NCBI GenBank assembly: GCA_037127255.1
Contig: JBANSL010000004.1
Span: 18,049,967 to 18,113,966 of the forward strand
Length of the DNA stretch: 64,000 bases
From: Persicaria tinctoria
Lineage: Eukaryota > Streptophyta > Magnoliopsida > Caryophyllales > Polygonaceae
Reading direction: 5' to 3'
Position 1 is the first letter of the stretch. The number at the start of each line of letters is the position of its first letter. The position numbers were made by a program, and so were the translations under genes. The notes under the pieces are model-generated. The model was not told the origin of the DNA. It saw nothing but the letters and a program-made list of their open reading frames with translations, and did no database searches. This document shows, piece after piece, positions 21,733 through 33,869 of this stretch.

Positions 21733-22112
21733 CATTTTCGACCCGAATCCGGAAATTTTGATTGACCCGAACCCGAAAAACCGAAAAATTTTCGGGTCAT
21801 CTGGGTTTCGACCCGGTGACCTTATTGACCCGGTAATTTTTACCCGATTTTACCCGATTGACCCGGTTGACCCGGTTGATTTTTAATTAAATATAATTAA
21901 TTATATATATATATATAATTAAAATTTATTGCAAAATTATCAAATCATGATTTTTTTAATTTAAAAAGGAAAAAATTGACAAACCCGAAATCGACCCGAA
22001 ATGACCCGAAACCCGGTCAAACTCGGGTTCTAATCAACCCGAAAATACCTGGGACCCGAAGTGACCCGACCTGAACCCGACCCGAATGACCCGTTTGACA
22101 GGTCTATTTTCG
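21733..22112 (-). mobile_element. hAT-like non-autonomous remnant rich in 'ACCCGA'
   Basis: Repeated gacccgaa/ttcgggtc words in opposite orientation at the two ends enclose an A+T-rich core with (AT)n. The right end reads CCCGTTTGACAGGTCTA, the reverse complement of the TAGACCTGTCAAACGGG end known from plant hAT elements. The matching left end is not visible, so the unit is truncated or diverged. Confidence 0.45.
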
Positions 22113-22625
22113 GGTCATCTTGTTCTGGCTTAATTATTTTCATGTATTATAACTTTTTCTATGATCGTTTATGTTTAATGTTTTCACATTTTTACTAAAG
22201 AAGAATGATTTTGAGAAGATCTAGCCTCAAGCTAGATCAAAAGCTCAACAAAACAAAAAAAGCAATCAAACAGTGTTGACCATCGATGTGAAGAGGAATG
22301 TAGTGAGCAGAGCGGCTGAGCTAGAGTTGCAGATTCCCAAATCATTCTCTCTTATTCCAAGATAACATAAAGGTGTAGCTTATATAGTCCAGCTAAAAGG
22401 AGCAAAACCCTCGCAGGGACAAAGACGGGAAAATGCAGAGAGAGGACAAAAAACTGAAATTCAAATGAAATGTAAATGTGAGTGAATTGCAAGAAAACAT
22501 AATGTGTAACAAAACATGTAAAAAAGGATAATGTGAGGTGTATGTCAATAAATTTTCTTTATATAAAGAAATAATTATTATATTTTACCATTATTAAAAA
22601 AATAAATATATTTTATTAAAATAAT
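22113..22625. other. Non-coding stretch, possible minus-strand LTR scrap
   Basis: No gene seen. A 'gcttatatagtcc' word near 22378 and the general wording could be the promoter part of a copia LTR on the minus strand, but no boundaries can be found. Confidence 0.25.
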
Positions 22626-23030
22626 CTGAGATCGTCTACACTCATGATCCGTGCTTACTCAGATGCCGACTAGGGGGCATGCCTTTTTACTGCTCGATCA
22701 CTCACTGGGTACTGTGTATTTTTGGGAGATTCCTTGGTTTCGTGGAAAACCAAGAAACAAAAGACAATGTCTAAATCGTCCTTGGTTTTGTGACAATAAG
22801 GCAGCTGAGCATCTGGCAGCTAATCCGGTGTTTCACCAAAGAACGAAGCATCTGTGTATAGACTGTCATTATGTTCGAGATTTGGTTCTTGACAAGTTTA
22901 TCTCTACGGTTCACGTGTCCTCTCAGTTGCAAATTGCAGACATAATGACTAAGGCTTTGGGTACACAACAACATCAGCTACTTGCGTCCAATCTGGGCTT
23001 GGTCTTCCATCCCATACGCCCACCTTGAGG
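22626..23030 (+). pseudogene. Ty1/copia RNase H C-terminal fragment
   Basis: The frame 22651-23028 contains the end of copia RNase [40 protein letters not shown] and ADIMTKALG. The upstream half (YSDADW... to the WKTKKQ block) is collapsed into a short scrambled stretch (22640-22770) by internal deletion and a stop. It ends just before a GAGGGGAGGG purine tract and an LTR start. Confidence 0.75.
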
Positions 23031-23370
23031 GGAGGGTGTAGAGTATAGAAGGTCAATATATAGTTAGAATTGTTTAGTTATAGCTGCTTGGTTGTTATGA
23101 GATACAACTGAATAAGGGTGATGTCATCACTCTAACTAACTTGGTCTATAAATACAGATTGAGTCATTATACATATGTGGGTTTTGGAATAATAATCAAG
23201 GAGCACAACTTCACATAATTAAACTGGTTTTCTTCTTCTCCTCTTCCTCTCTCGCTACTTGCTTCTGCTTCATATTTCTTCAATCTATTCTAGTTATGTG
23301 TATGCTCTTGTGATCATGTAAGATCTGTTGATCCGTATATGTTGGATACAAATTCAGCTTGGAAGCTGAA
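23024..23370 (+). repeat. 3' LTR (partial) of the copia fragment
   Basis: The purine tract TTGAGGGGAGGG (23025-23036) is followed by TGTAGAGTATAG at 23037, a copia LTR start. A CTATAAATA box lies near 23143. The right end is not certain; I place it near 23360-23375. The partner LTR and most internal sequence are missing. Confidence 0.55.
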
Positions 23371-23960
23371 TCTTAATATTGACTTGTTCATTTCAACCGG
23401 TCCTTTGTAGTGTGGTTGCTCAGGCGGCGTGCGGTTTTGCTTTGGTGTATCTAATCATTTTGAAAACGGGGATCCCTCTCTCTAAAACCATATCACCTCT
23501 CTTATTTAAAATCCCTACCAAGATCTATCTCTCCGCAACCGCTTCTCATTACCCTTTCATTCCTTATGCTTTCTCCCTATAAGCACATATTATCGTCTTT
23601 GAAACCACAATAATGGATCCATAAAACAATGTTCTCGGTGGCCTAACTGCTCTCCTTACCGACCCGATGATCAAAACCGCCCTAGCCTCTCTTTCTCCGG
23701 TTGCAAGGGATGCGCTTTTGAACCCTGTTAATCATAATCCTACAACTAGCCAAGCCCTTTCTCCAAACCCAACCGTCATCATTGGTGTTGATCCTGCTCC
23801 TTATCCCATGGTGGTTGAGGGTTTTACTAGATCGGAGGTGAAAGAAGCCACCCTCTCTTCCACTAAGACATCGGCTCCCGCTCCCTTGATTACTGAAACG
23901 GCTACCCTCATTGCTCCTATGCATATTCTGTTAGCATTTTGCTAATAGAATTAGTAATAT
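23371..23960 (+). other. Unrecognised ORF (92 codons) and leader
   Basis: A pyrimidine-rich leader (23470-23610) precedes ATGGATCCA at 23613, which stops after three codons; a longer frame in the same region is 23667-23945 (MIKTALASLSPVARDALLNP...). Pro/Thr/Ala-rich with no domain I know. It could be the 5' end of a LINE ORF1 or other element, cut off at about 23945. Confidence 0.25.
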
Positions 23961-24039
23961 TTTTTTATAGTTTATTTTATTTTCTTTCTAATTTCATCAT
24001 CAAAACCCCGTTTTCTAATAATTGGTAAATCTACATTAC

Positions 24040-24255
24040 GTAGGAATACTTGATTATCTGTGGGATAAACCTGTTCCTTTCTTGCTATACTAGTATGTAT
24101 GGTTGAGTTAAATTTTGATAGGAAGCACAATGATTTTCCTCCTGTTACTCAGCTTACGCAACAACAACAACAATCCAGTTAATCTCGCAGTAAAGCGGGG
24201 TCTAGGAATACTTGCTTATCTGTGGGATAGACCTGTTACTCAGCTTACGCATGTC
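24040..24255 (-). repeat. Short direct repeats around a SINE-tail-like (TTG)n segment
   Basis: 'aggaatacttgNttatctgtgggata' occurs at 24042-24066 and 24204-24228, and 'cctgttactcagcttacgc' at 24140-24158 and 24231-24249. Between the second pair is a ~45-bp piece which on the minus strand reads as a conserved tail ending in TTG repeats, like TS-type plant SINEs. Only the tail is present. Confidence 0.35.
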
Positions 24256-25841
24256 GCAATAAACATGTTTGTTTCAAATATTCCAATCTGAATTCGTAGT
24301 TGTCGCATGTTGAACATAAAAAAGATTCCAATCAACACAAAATCAATCAGATTAAGCACTCATGGATTAAATCAAACCGATAATAGAATATACTAGTGTA
24401 ATACTCGCGCCTTGAAGACCCGAGATTTCTTGTAAGTATTGTTTGACTATATTCTAAATTTTAGCGCCATTTTAAATATCTATATACCCCATTTGTTTAC
24501 CAAAACATGTCATTTTAGAATGTTATATATTTTTTTAGGAAAAAGATGACATCGAGAAAATTGACTAAATCCCATAAAAATATTTCCTAAAATTTCATTT
24601 CTAAAATGGCTTATTTGGTAATGAAACTGAGTGAGTACTATATTAACATATACTTATTAATTAACAAAAAAAATTATATAAAATGATTTTTTTTACTAGT
24701 TGGAAAAAGATACATTACAATAAAAAAAATGATGAAAATGATTTAATAAGGGGAATCAACAATAAGACATAGGAAAATATTCCGCTTAACATAATTCAAA
24801 ATATTTGTATAATTATTGTCATAAGTATAAAAATATAAATGGAAAACCTAACTTGACACATACATATAATGATTAAAAAAATTACAAGTACATGATCGTA
24901 CAACACACATAATTCAGAACTTTATGTTTGTAACTCCTAAAATGTTAAAGTTTATTCATAAAATTCATTTAAGGTGTCTCGAATATGTATATACATTAAC
25001 ACTAAAAATTTGTAAAATATTTTTTAAAGATAATAAAATGTTAAAAATTAAAATATTGGACATCTAAAATGTTTAGATTCAACATAGATTTAAAATGTTC
25101 TTTTTTGGATCATACTAGTACTTTTCCCGAACTATGTTCAGGTTTTTTAATAATATTTTTTACCGAGTATGACATACCGCACAAGTATTCGATGCATGTT
25201 AATTTTATACTAACATACCATTTTGCCCATTCTCAACATGTCGTTCTTTTAAATCTTCGATTGTTATGATGAAGTCTTTTATCGAGACGATCGATACTAC
25301 GAATCTGATAAAGAATAGTATATAAGTTGCTTTCACACTTCTTCTAACATCCGCTCTACTTCAAATAAAAGAACAAAAGTCTTGCACTATTCTCCAAATA
25401 AAATCGAGTTTGGATCCTCTGTAGTATTTTATGTGTTACACACCATTTTACACTTCTTAAATTGGTATAAATTATAAACATTTTGAGAAAAAAGATATTC
25501 TATATTTAAATGTATAAACCCTATAGAGCTAAAACCTTAAAAATGATATTTAGTATCCTATATTTAAACGCATAAAACCTAAGATACCAAAATATTAATA
25601 AAATATGTTAAATCACACAAATTAGTGTAGATTATACATCAATTTCAATATGTCAAATTTTAAAAATTAACTTTAAATCAAATTCCAAATTTGAAATATT
25701 AAGTACTTTTTAGAGGCATTAATTCATCGAACACCACATGAGAAAGGTATATGATCATACTCTTCACCATGTTGTTTTTTCAAAATCTTTGGTTGTCACG
25801 GAGAAGTGTTTTATCGAAAAGATCAATACTTCGAATTTGAT
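24256..25841. other. A+T-rich non-coding region
   Basis: No gene, tRNA or intact element recognised. The words 'tttatcgagacgatcgatactacgaat' (25276-25302) and 'tttatcgaaaagatcaatacttcgaat' (25810-25836) are similar to each other, suggesting a diverged duplication about 530 bp apart. Confidence 0.4.
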
Positions 25842-26411
25842 AATATATATATATATATATATAAGTAAAGGTTCAAATGAAAATGGGGCTTAAGATGAAA
25901 ATCTCTCTTAAAGTGAAAATAGTCTAATTTGGATGTAAATGAGCCTAATTTAAAGGTAAATGAGCCTAATTAAATGAGTAATGAATAAATGGGCCTAATT
26001 TTGGTGTAAATGGGCCTAATTTTATGAGTAAATGGGAAAATGATTAAATGACCCTAATTATGGGGTAAATTTCACACGCCTCCCCCAAACTTTCCATTCA
26101 TACGAATATTGCCCTTATTTCAATTACGAAAATTACAGATTTTAGCCCGTAATTTTTATTTGAAATAATATTGTTAGGTGCAAGTGCAACTATAATATTA
26201 AAAAAAATACAACAAGAATGTTACATCACAATTTTTGTCTTTATTTTAAAAAGGGAAAAAGATGAGATTACAAAATATAAAGTGAACAAATAATACAATA
26301 AATGTTATTATTAATAAATGTGCATTTTCATAATGTGTCATACCAAAAATTTTCTTTATGGACCGCTATTTTATGACAGTTTTGTACTTTAATGCAACAT
26401 GTGCCATTAAA

Positions 26412-26484
26412 AGCCTATTAGCTCAAAAAATGGTATAGTGATGTGCCCATGCACAAAGGTTCGAGTTCAAAATCCCGCAAAAGC
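26412..26484 (+). other. Degenerate tRNA-like sequence, left member of the pair in A
   Basis: AGCCTATTAGCTC and a D-loop-like TGGTA are followed by ATGTG...CACAA and a T-arm-like GTTCAAAATCCC. The D-loop is enlarged by an A-run and the 3' acceptor half is weak. It faces the minus-strand copy at 27304-27372. Confidence 0.5.
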
Positions 26485-26509
26485 TATTTATGGTTGCTTT
26501 TTTTGTGTT

Positions 26510-27290
26510 CCCGTTCATGAATAAGATTATAAAGTGCAATAATAAAATGATAATGTGCACAAATAAGATGATATAATGCATATATAACATTATATTGTGC
26601 AAATATAACTTTAAGTTGTGCAAATATAACACTATGTTTTGCAAATGTAACATTATATTGTGCATATCTAATAATATAATGTTATGTTGTGCACATATAA
26701 TATTATCTTGTGCGAATATAACATTATATTGTGCAAATATAACTTTAAGTTGTGCAAATATAACACTATGTTTTGCATATGTAACATTATGTTGTGCATA
26801 TCTAATAATATAATGTTACGTTGTGCACATATAATATTATGTTGTGCGAATATAACATTATATTGTGCAAATATAACTTTAAGTTTTGCAAATGTAACAT
26901 TATGAAATGCACAATTAAAATTATAAAGTGCAAGAATAGAATGATAAAGTGCGTAAATAAGATGTTAAAGTGCAAGAATAAAATGATGAAGTGCACAATT
27001 AAGATTATGAAGTGCATAAATAAAATGATAAAGTGCAAGAATTAAATGATGAATTATTTGAATAATATTATGAAATGCATGAATAAAATGATAAAGTGCA
27101 AGAATTAAATGATGAATAAAATGATAAAGTGCATGAATAAGATTACGAAGTGTATAAATAAAATGAAAAAAATGCAAGAATAAGATTATGAAGTGCACAA
27201 TTAAAATTATAAAGTGCAATAATAAGATTATAAAGTGCACAATTAAGATTATGAATTGCACTTTTATCATAAAATATAACAAACTATTAA
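26510..27290. repeat. Tandem array of ~18-21 bp 'TGTGCAAATATAACATTA' / 'AAAATGATAAAGTGCA' units in A
   Basis: Two related motif families alternate: TTGTGCAAATATAAC-type units (26580-26900) and AAAATGATAAAGTGCA-type units (26510-26560 and 26900-27260). The long open frames here (KCIIKIIKC-like) are artefacts of a repeat length divisible by three. The same array is at 45600-46120 in B. Confidence 0.75.
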
Positions 27291-27303
27291 AATTAAGCAA
27301 ATT

Positions 27304-27372
27304 GGCCTATGTAGGAGTCGAACCCACGTCTTTGTGTGTAAGCACATTGCTCTACCATTGAGCTAATAGGCT
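27304..27372 (-). other. tRNA-like cloverleaf, right member of the pair in A
   Basis: On the minus strand: acceptor AGCCTAT with ATAGGCC (six pairs), D-arm GCTC/GAGC around AATGGTA, anticodon-position stem TGTG/CACA with a 6-nt loop, T-arm GTGGG-TTCGACT-CCTAC. A-box and B-box words of a Pol III promoter are present (TAGCTCAATGG and GGTTCGACTCC). The anticodon loop is not 7 nt, so I call it tRNA-like and not a tRNA gene. Confidence 0.65.
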
Positions 27373-27958
27373 TTTAAAGCTTTGATAAGAGCTAGAATAG
27401 AGATAGAAAATCAAAAACTCGTACCTTATCATATAAGTTTGAAAAGTGCAAAAATAATATACATTAGTGCAATTTTATAGTCGTCTGATATTTAAGATGT
27501 TCATGATGATATATTCAGACCCCTTCTAGATAGTCAGACGATTTAATGAAAGAAGTTGTAGAAGTGCCTGCTTGATTGAAAAAAGAAGAAAAAGTAACCA
27601 CATTGATCAAAGAAAGCAAAAATAGTGTGCGTTTCACTATAGATGCAGAATCAAATGAATATCTAGCAAATTTGACATGAATCGTGACCAAGGTATAGCT
27701 ACTTTTCAAGTTTTTGAAGGGATTATTAACATTCCATTCCATCAAGCTCTCCAGTACTTGAAATGAAGTCTCTGTCCTGAAGTACATCACAAGAATATTA
27801 TGAATAACAAGGGACAATACTCATATTTCTCATACCAACAATGGCAAGAGTCCATCATAATCATAATACACACATTGAAAATCAACAACAAACAGGGTTT
27901 ATTTACATGTCATAATACTTGGCTCAAAGCAAATGATGATGATATCCACTGTGGAAAA

Positions 27959-28382
27959 TGTTGGAAAGTCTTTATATTAGACTAATAATTAATTAATTTT
28001 CCACAAGGAATAGAAGAGGGATTTATATTTTCAGTTTTTGGAAATTATGTGGTGTGGACACATGGCACAAGGGCTGTTACAGATCTGTGGTTCTCAGATC
28101 TGTGGTTGGTTACTTTCCCGCCAACTTCCATAACCACATTAACTGCCTATTAACTGCAGTTTGGTGGTTATTTCTCTCTCTTATAAAGACTCTAACTCAG
28201 TCTCCTTTCCAAATAACTTGAAGAAAACAATCAGATTTGCCGTCTGATTGTTTTAGGGCTTTGTTGTATCCTTAGAAGTGAATTTGTCTGCAACCCAACA
28301 ACAACAAGTGGGGACAAATATCACTTAAAAGAATGTGATCTTTTCACGCCTCAAAGCACTAAAAACCCCCAATGTACCAACA
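27959..28382 (+). repeat. 5' LTR of the 28-kb copia
   Basis: 424 bp, TGTTGGAAAG...TGTACCAACA. It contains a short duplication 'agatctgtggttctcagatctgtggttgg' (28079-28108) and a TTATAAAG box at 28180-28187. AATATCACTTAAAA at 28317-28330 is complementary to the region just after the LTR. Confidence 0.92.
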
Positions 28383-28402
28383 ATTTTTAAGTGATATTCG
28401 TA
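28383..28402 (+). promoter_or_regulatory. Non-canonical primer-binding region (self-complementary to the LTR)
   Basis: Where TGGTATCAGAGC would be expected, the sequence is ATTTTTAAGTGATATTCGTA. It lacks the TGG that pairs with a tRNA CCA end. TTTTAAGTGATATT (28385-28398) is a perfect 14-nt reverse complement of 28317-28330 in the LTR, downstream of the presumed transcription start. That layout fits priming by the element's own RNA; this is inference. Confidence 0.55.
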
Positions 28403-29320
28403 ATGGAGGCAAGATCACAAGCAGCAGCATTAACCCTAATGCATCAAGACTTCTTCAAACTGGATCAATTTGATGGAACCAACTTCAATCGATGGAAGGA
28501 CCAGATGATGTTTCTACTCACTGTGCTGAAGATCTCCTATGTTCTGGATGATAACTTGCCGGTTATCCCTGATCCAGAAGACAATGAAGAAGAGGAAATC
28601 AAGGAGAAGTGAAAGAAGCGAGATGAAGATGAGGTGTTGTGCAGAGGACACATCTTGAACCGCCTCTCAGACCGGTTGTACAATTTGTTCACTGCCATCA
28701 AATCACCAAAGGAGATATGGACCACGCTGGTGACAAGATACAACAATGAGAAGCAAGGGACATATAAGTTTTTTATCATGAAATACTTTGAATTTTCAAT
28801 GACTACTGACAAGCCTGTCATGGATCAAGTTCATGACTTGCAGAGTATTGTTAGCCGACTCAAGGAGTTGAAGGTTGAGATATCTGAATCACTACAAGTA
28901 GGTGCAATTGTTGCTAAATTGCTAACTACTTGGAATGATTACAGAAAGAAACTCCTACACACTACAGAAGAGTTGTCCTTGGAGCAATTATAGAAACATT
29001 TGCGGATAGAGGAGGAGACGAGAAATCAATACAAAAAGCAAGTGGATTCTCAATCCGACTCTAAGGTGAACCATGTTGCTGGAGAAAACTCTAACAGAAA
29101 CACTAGCCAGAACAAAAGAAAGAAGGGACAGGAAGGAAACTCCAACAAGAGGTACAAGAAGGATGACAAGGACAACAGGCCCAAATGCCACTATTGTCAC
29201 AAACCAGGGCACTTTAAGAAGGAGTGCAGATTCTGGAAGAAGAAACAAGGAGAGTTGAAGAACAACCAGGCTAATATGGCAGAGAAGGAGACAACTGAAA
29301 TCGTTGCCATGGTTTCAAAT
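28403..29320 (+). pseudogene. gag: Copia gag (28-kb element), two stops
   Basis: ATG at 28403 (MEARSQAAALTLMHQDFFKL). Homology continues in the same frame through stops at 28610-28612 (TGA) and 28991-28993 (TAG). Visible motifs: LDQFDGTNFNRWKDQMMFLL (DUF4219-like start), IWTTLVTRYNNEKQGTYKFF and SLQVGAIVAKLLTTW (UBN2 Gag), and the zinc knuckle CHYCHKPGHFKKEC at about 29187-29228. It stays in one frame with pol, so the ancestor had a single gag-pol ORF. Confidence 0.85.
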
Positions 29321-30748
29321 CTGCATATTGGTATGGTTACTGAATTAAACATGGCTGGAGCAACAATATCCAAAGATTGGTGGTATGACTCAGGCGCCAC
29401 GGTTCATGTGTGCAATGATGTGTCTCAATTCTCAGCGTATGAAGCCACTGAGAAAGAAGACGGCGTTCTGATGGGAAACAACAATGTTGCAAAGGTCATG
29501 GGAAAAGGCCGTGTTGAAGTTCAGTTTACTTCTGGAAAGAAAATGACATTAACTAATGTCTTACATGTTCCAGAAATTAGGAAGAATCTTTTTTCTGCAG
29601 ATCTCTTGTGTAAGGTGGGCATAAAGGCTGTTTTAGAATCAGGAAAATTGATACTAACTAAGGGTGGTGTATTCATAGGCAAAGGATACTCTTGTGATGG
29701 TATGTTTAAACTAAGTATTAATAATAAGATGAATGATTCTACTTATATTGTTGAGTCCTCTGCTACTTTATGGCATATGCGTCTTGCTCATGTTAATTTT
29801 AGATCGCTGAAATTTATGTCTAAGCATGGAATGATTAAATGTGATAGTCATGCCTTTGATAAAGATTGTGGTGTTTGTGTTCAAGCAAAGATGACAAAGA
29901 AACCTTTTCCAAGTGTGGAAAAGACAAATGATATTCTAGGACTAGTCCATTCTGATATTTGTGAATTGAATGGTGTATTAACTAGAGGAGGAAATAGATA
30001 TTTTATTACCTTTATAGATGACAAGTCTAGATATACATATGTCTATTTGCTTAAAACAAAAGATGAGGCATTTGAGAAATTCAGAATTTATAAGTGCTCT
30101 GTTGAAAATCAGAAAAGCATGAAGATTAAAATTCTGAGAAGTGACCGAGGTGGTGAATATTTCTCAAATGAATTCTCTGAATTTTGTGAGAATAATGGTA
30201 TTATTCACCAAAGAACAGCCCCATATACGCCACAACAAAATGGATTGGTTGAAAGGAAAAATAGAACGTTGTGTGATATGGTGAATGCTATGATGATAAA
30301 TGCAAAGTTGCCCTCAAATTTATGGGGTGAAGCTTTATTGACAGCGTGTCATCTTCACAACAGAATTCCTTCAAGGAAAACAAAGGTTTCTCCATATGAA
30401 GTCTGGAATGGAAGACAACCTAATCTAAATTACCTAAAGGTATGGGGATGTATAGCATTTTACAGAATTCCAGATCCTAAAAGGACAAAGTTAGGTCCTA
30501 AGGCACTAAAGAGTGTATTTATAGGGTATGCTGAAAATTCTAAGGCATACAGATTTCTGGATTTGGAATCAAATGTGATTATTGAATCAAGAGATGCTGA
30601 ATTCTTTGAGACAAAGTTTGTTGGTGATACAACGTGTGACACACCAGAAGTCTCTCAAGAATCCAATCCCTCTCCTTTGATTAGGAAAAGAGTTGCTGAG
30701 GAACCAGCAGAAAGATCTGCTGTGGATCGAACCCACAGAAAGACCTGA
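29321..30748 (+). pseudogene. pol: Copia protease and integrase (28-kb element)
   Basis: Same frame as gag. The protease motif WWYDSGATVHVCND is at about 29380. Integrase: WHMRLAHVNFRSL and CGVCVQAKMTKKPF form the HHCC finger; LVHSDICEL, LRSDRGGEYFSNEF and YTPQQNGLVERKNRTL cover the D, D and E regions. The frame runs out at 30748 after KRVAEEPAERSAVD; pol continues in frame +3 from about 30700, so a frameshift lies in 30693-30748. Confidence 0.88.
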
Positions 30749-32426
30749 TGCTGAACCAAGAAGAAGTCAAAGGAAATTGATAGAGAAATCATTTGGGTCT
30801 GATTTTAAACTACCAAATGATGTTCTATTCTTGATTGAAGGTTCTAGAGAAGAAGTGTTGACTCAAACACCATTAATACATCTATTAGATGGGGATCCAA
30901 AGACTTTTACAGAAGCAATGTCCTCAAGAGACGCTGCATTCTGGAAAGAGGCCATAAATGATGAAATGGACTCAGTATTATCAAATAATACTTGGGTACT
31001 CGTAGAGCTGCCTCCCGGATCCAAGCCTCTTGCAAGTAAATGGGTATTTAGAAGGAAATGCAATCCCGATGGGTCAATACAAACGTTTAAAGCCAGATTA
31101 GTGGCAAAGGGTTTTAGACAAAAGGAAGGTATTGACTACTTTGATACATATGCACCTGTGGCAAGAATAACATCCATTAGAGTCCTCTTGGCACTTGCTT
31201 CATTATACAAGTTAGAGGTGCATCAAATGGATGTGAAGACCGCATTTTTAAATGGGGAATTAGATGAAGAAGTTTATATGGAACAACCCGAAGGCTTCAT
31301 CACACCAGGGAGCGAGAAGAAAGTATGAAAGTTAGTTAAATCCTTGTATGGATTAAAACAGGCTCCAAAACAGTGGCATGAGAAGTTTGATCATGCTATT
31401 CTAGGGTTCCAACACAATGGTGCGGATAAGTGTGTTTACACTAAATTTATTGCAAAATATAGTGTAATCATATGTCTATATGTGGACGATATGTTGATAA
31501 TCAGCACTAGTATGGATGGGGTAAATGAGACTAAGGACTTTTTGAAGTCACAGTTCAAAATGAAAGATTTAGGCGAAGTTGATACTATTCTAGGTATTAA
31601 AATACTTAGAAATAGTGGGGATTTTGCTTTGTCTCAGTCTCATTACATACGGAATATGTTAGAGAAGTTCAAGCATCTTATGGTTAAAGAAGCTAACACC
31701 CCATATGATGTTTCATGCAAATTGCATAAGAATACGGGGAGATCAAATTCTCAGATTGAATATGCAAGTGCAATTGGTAGTCTAATGTATGCAATGCATA
31801 GTACAAGACCAGACATTGCATTTGCGGTGTGCAAACTTTCTAGATATACAAGTAATCCTGGGATTGAACATTGGAAAGCTATAACTAGAGTTCTTGGTTA
31901 TTTGAAAAGAACAATTGATCTGAAGCTGTGTTACAGTAGCTTTCCTGCAGTTTTAGAAGGATATAGCGATGCTAGTTGGATATCTAGTGCAGATGAAAAC
32001 AAGTCTACAAGTGGATGGGTATTTACCCTAGGAGGAGGAGCAATATCTTGGGCTTCAAAGAAACAGACTTGTATAACTCATTCCACAATGGAATCTGAGT
32101 TTGTAGCGCTGGCTGCAGCGGGAAAGGAAGCATAATGGCTGCGAAATTTTCTTTTGGATATTAAGTTGTGGCCACAACCAATGCCAGCCATTTCTGTATT
32201 TTGTGATAGTGCAGCGACCATGTCTAGAGCTTATAATAAAATTTACAATGGAAAATCCAGACATATAAGTCTAAGACATGCTTATGTCAGGCAATTGATT
32301 GATGAAGGTGTAATCACCATTATATATGTTAAGTCTTGCAAGAACTTAGCGGACCCGTTTACAAAAGCACTCTCTAGAGAAGTGGTGAGAAACACCTCAA
32401 CTGCAATGGGTTTAAGGTTACATTAA
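30693..32426 (+). pseudogene. pol: Copia reverse transcriptase and RNase H (28-kb element)
   Basis: Frame +3. RT: WKEAINDEMDSVLSNNTWVL, KWVFRRKCNPDGSIQTFKAR, QMDVKTAFLNGELDEEVYM, a stop at 31326-31328 in place of a coding codon, then [19 protein letters not shown] and [10 protein letters not shown] with the catalytic YVDD at about 31480. RNase [41 protein letters not shown], then a stop at 32133-32135 and continued homology (WLRNFLLDIKLW, KSRHISLRHAYVRQLI) to the natural end at 32426. Not functional as it stands. Confidence 0.88.
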
Positions 32427-32917
32427 AGTCACCTCAGTGGGAACCCAACTTTTTTCTGGTCACAACTAGATAAAGAGTTTAATGGGTAATAACAAGCTGT
32501 AGATAAGTGGCTTGATTATCGCACTAAGTTAGTGCAGGAAAAGGAGGCTGAATATATGATATTCTTAATAAGATTCTTCATGACATCATAGGTGTTGATC
32601 CATGAATCTTACCTATGTAGACAATAGAGAGTGGAGTTGCTCTCAGCGAAAAGATGTTTACTTTCGTAAATTGTTTATGAAAACTAAGGTGAAACTCAAG
32701 GCAAGAAATTTTACCAAGAGTTGTGAAGGAGTAGATAATGTTATATGTATATTTCATCCGGTGTTGGCCTAAGAATCTTGGTTTAAGGAATTAACCACCA
32801 TTGATTCTGTTAACATTTTGATGAGATATTACTAAATAAAAGTTTAAGTTGAAAAACACTTTTATTATGGATAGCATTATGTGAGTTAAGTCTAATATTA
32901 CAGACTTAGTGGGGAAT
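32427..32917 (+). other. Copia 3' untranslated region and purine tract
   Basis: 491 bp without coding sequence. It ends in TTAGTGGGGAAT directly before the 3' LTR; GTGGGG is the probable polypurine tract for plus-strand priming. Confidence 0.6.
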
Positions 32918-33342
32918 TGTTGGAAAGTCTTTATATTAGACTAATAATTAATTAATTTTCCACAAGGAATAGAAGAGGGATTTATATTTTTCAGTTTTTG
33001 GAAATTATGTGGTGTGGACACATGGCACAAGGGCTGTTACAGATCTGTGGTTCTCAGATCTGTGGTTGGTTACTTTCCCGCCAACTGCCATAACCACATT
33101 AACTGCCTATTAACTGCAGTTTGGTGGTTATTTCTCTCTCTTATAAAGACTTTAACTCAGTCTCCTTTCCAAATAACCTGAAGAAAATAATCAGATTTGC
33201 TGTCTGATTGTTTTAGGGCTTTGTTGTATCCTTAGAAGTGAATTTGTCTGCAACCCAACAGCAACTAGTGGGGACAAATATCACTTAAAAGAAAGTGATC
33301 TTTTCACGCCTCAAAGCACTAAAAACCCCCAATGTACCAACA
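32918..33342 (+). repeat. 3' LTR of the 28-kb copia
   Basis: 425 bp, TGTTGGAAAG...CCAACA, about nine differences from the 5' LTR including a one-base indel in a T-run. The AATATCACTTAAAA word is kept here too. It is followed by GAAAA (33343-33347). Confidence 0.92.
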
Positions 33343-33869
33343 GAAAATACACTATTGAGTTTGAAGATCCTCTAAGAATTGCCATTAATACCAAAATAAA
33401 TGTCTCTACGAACTCTACTGTATTTTTTATTTCAGTATTTGGAAAATATTGTCAGTTCAGATCTGGCAATTCACCCAGGTTGTGTTGCAATACAGTTCAT
33501 GAAGAGCAAAGAGTGACATAAGAAGATCATCAATTGACTGATGGGGCTTCTTCAATTTAGAACCCATAAAACCAGCCAAACCCTAATTCTGTTCAAATTG
33601 GAAGGAAAGGGGAACACTAACAGAGTCAGAAAGGGCTTGCACTGTTTATTATTGTTATCAATTTGAGTCATTGCCTCTTCATGAATAATCACATGAGGAA
33701 GATGACAAACCCTCAATGTTTGGAAGAAATCGAATTGTGTCACAGAGCGGAAAAAGAAAGAGGGGGTGGGATCAAGCAATCAAAACTGTAGTTGTACCCT
33801 AGGTTCAAGGAATTCAAAATCAGCAGCAACAAACAAGAGACAGCAGAGCTGAAATCGAAGATTCGAAAT

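Larger units (their letters stand above)
27959..33342 (+). mobile_element. Ty1/copia retrotransposon inside element A
   Basis: 5.4 kb with LTRs of 424 and 425 bp (TGTTGG...CCAACA) and a 5-bp duplication GAAAA (27954-27958 and 33343-33347). LTR identity is about 98% by eye, so the insertion is fairly young. It encodes gag-protease-integrase-RT-RNase H, but the frame has four stops and one frameshift. The primer-binding region is unusual (see 28385-28398). Confidence 0.92.

Noticed and set aside
22651..23028. Complete copia RNase H gene
   Set aside because: Only the C-terminal third has homology; the first part of the frame is scrambled after deletion.
26423..27300. ORFs with KC..I..CKN patterns (also 45510-46190) as cysteine-rich proteins
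   Set aside because: They occur on both strands across a tandem array whose period keeps frames open; the patterns are the repeat translated.
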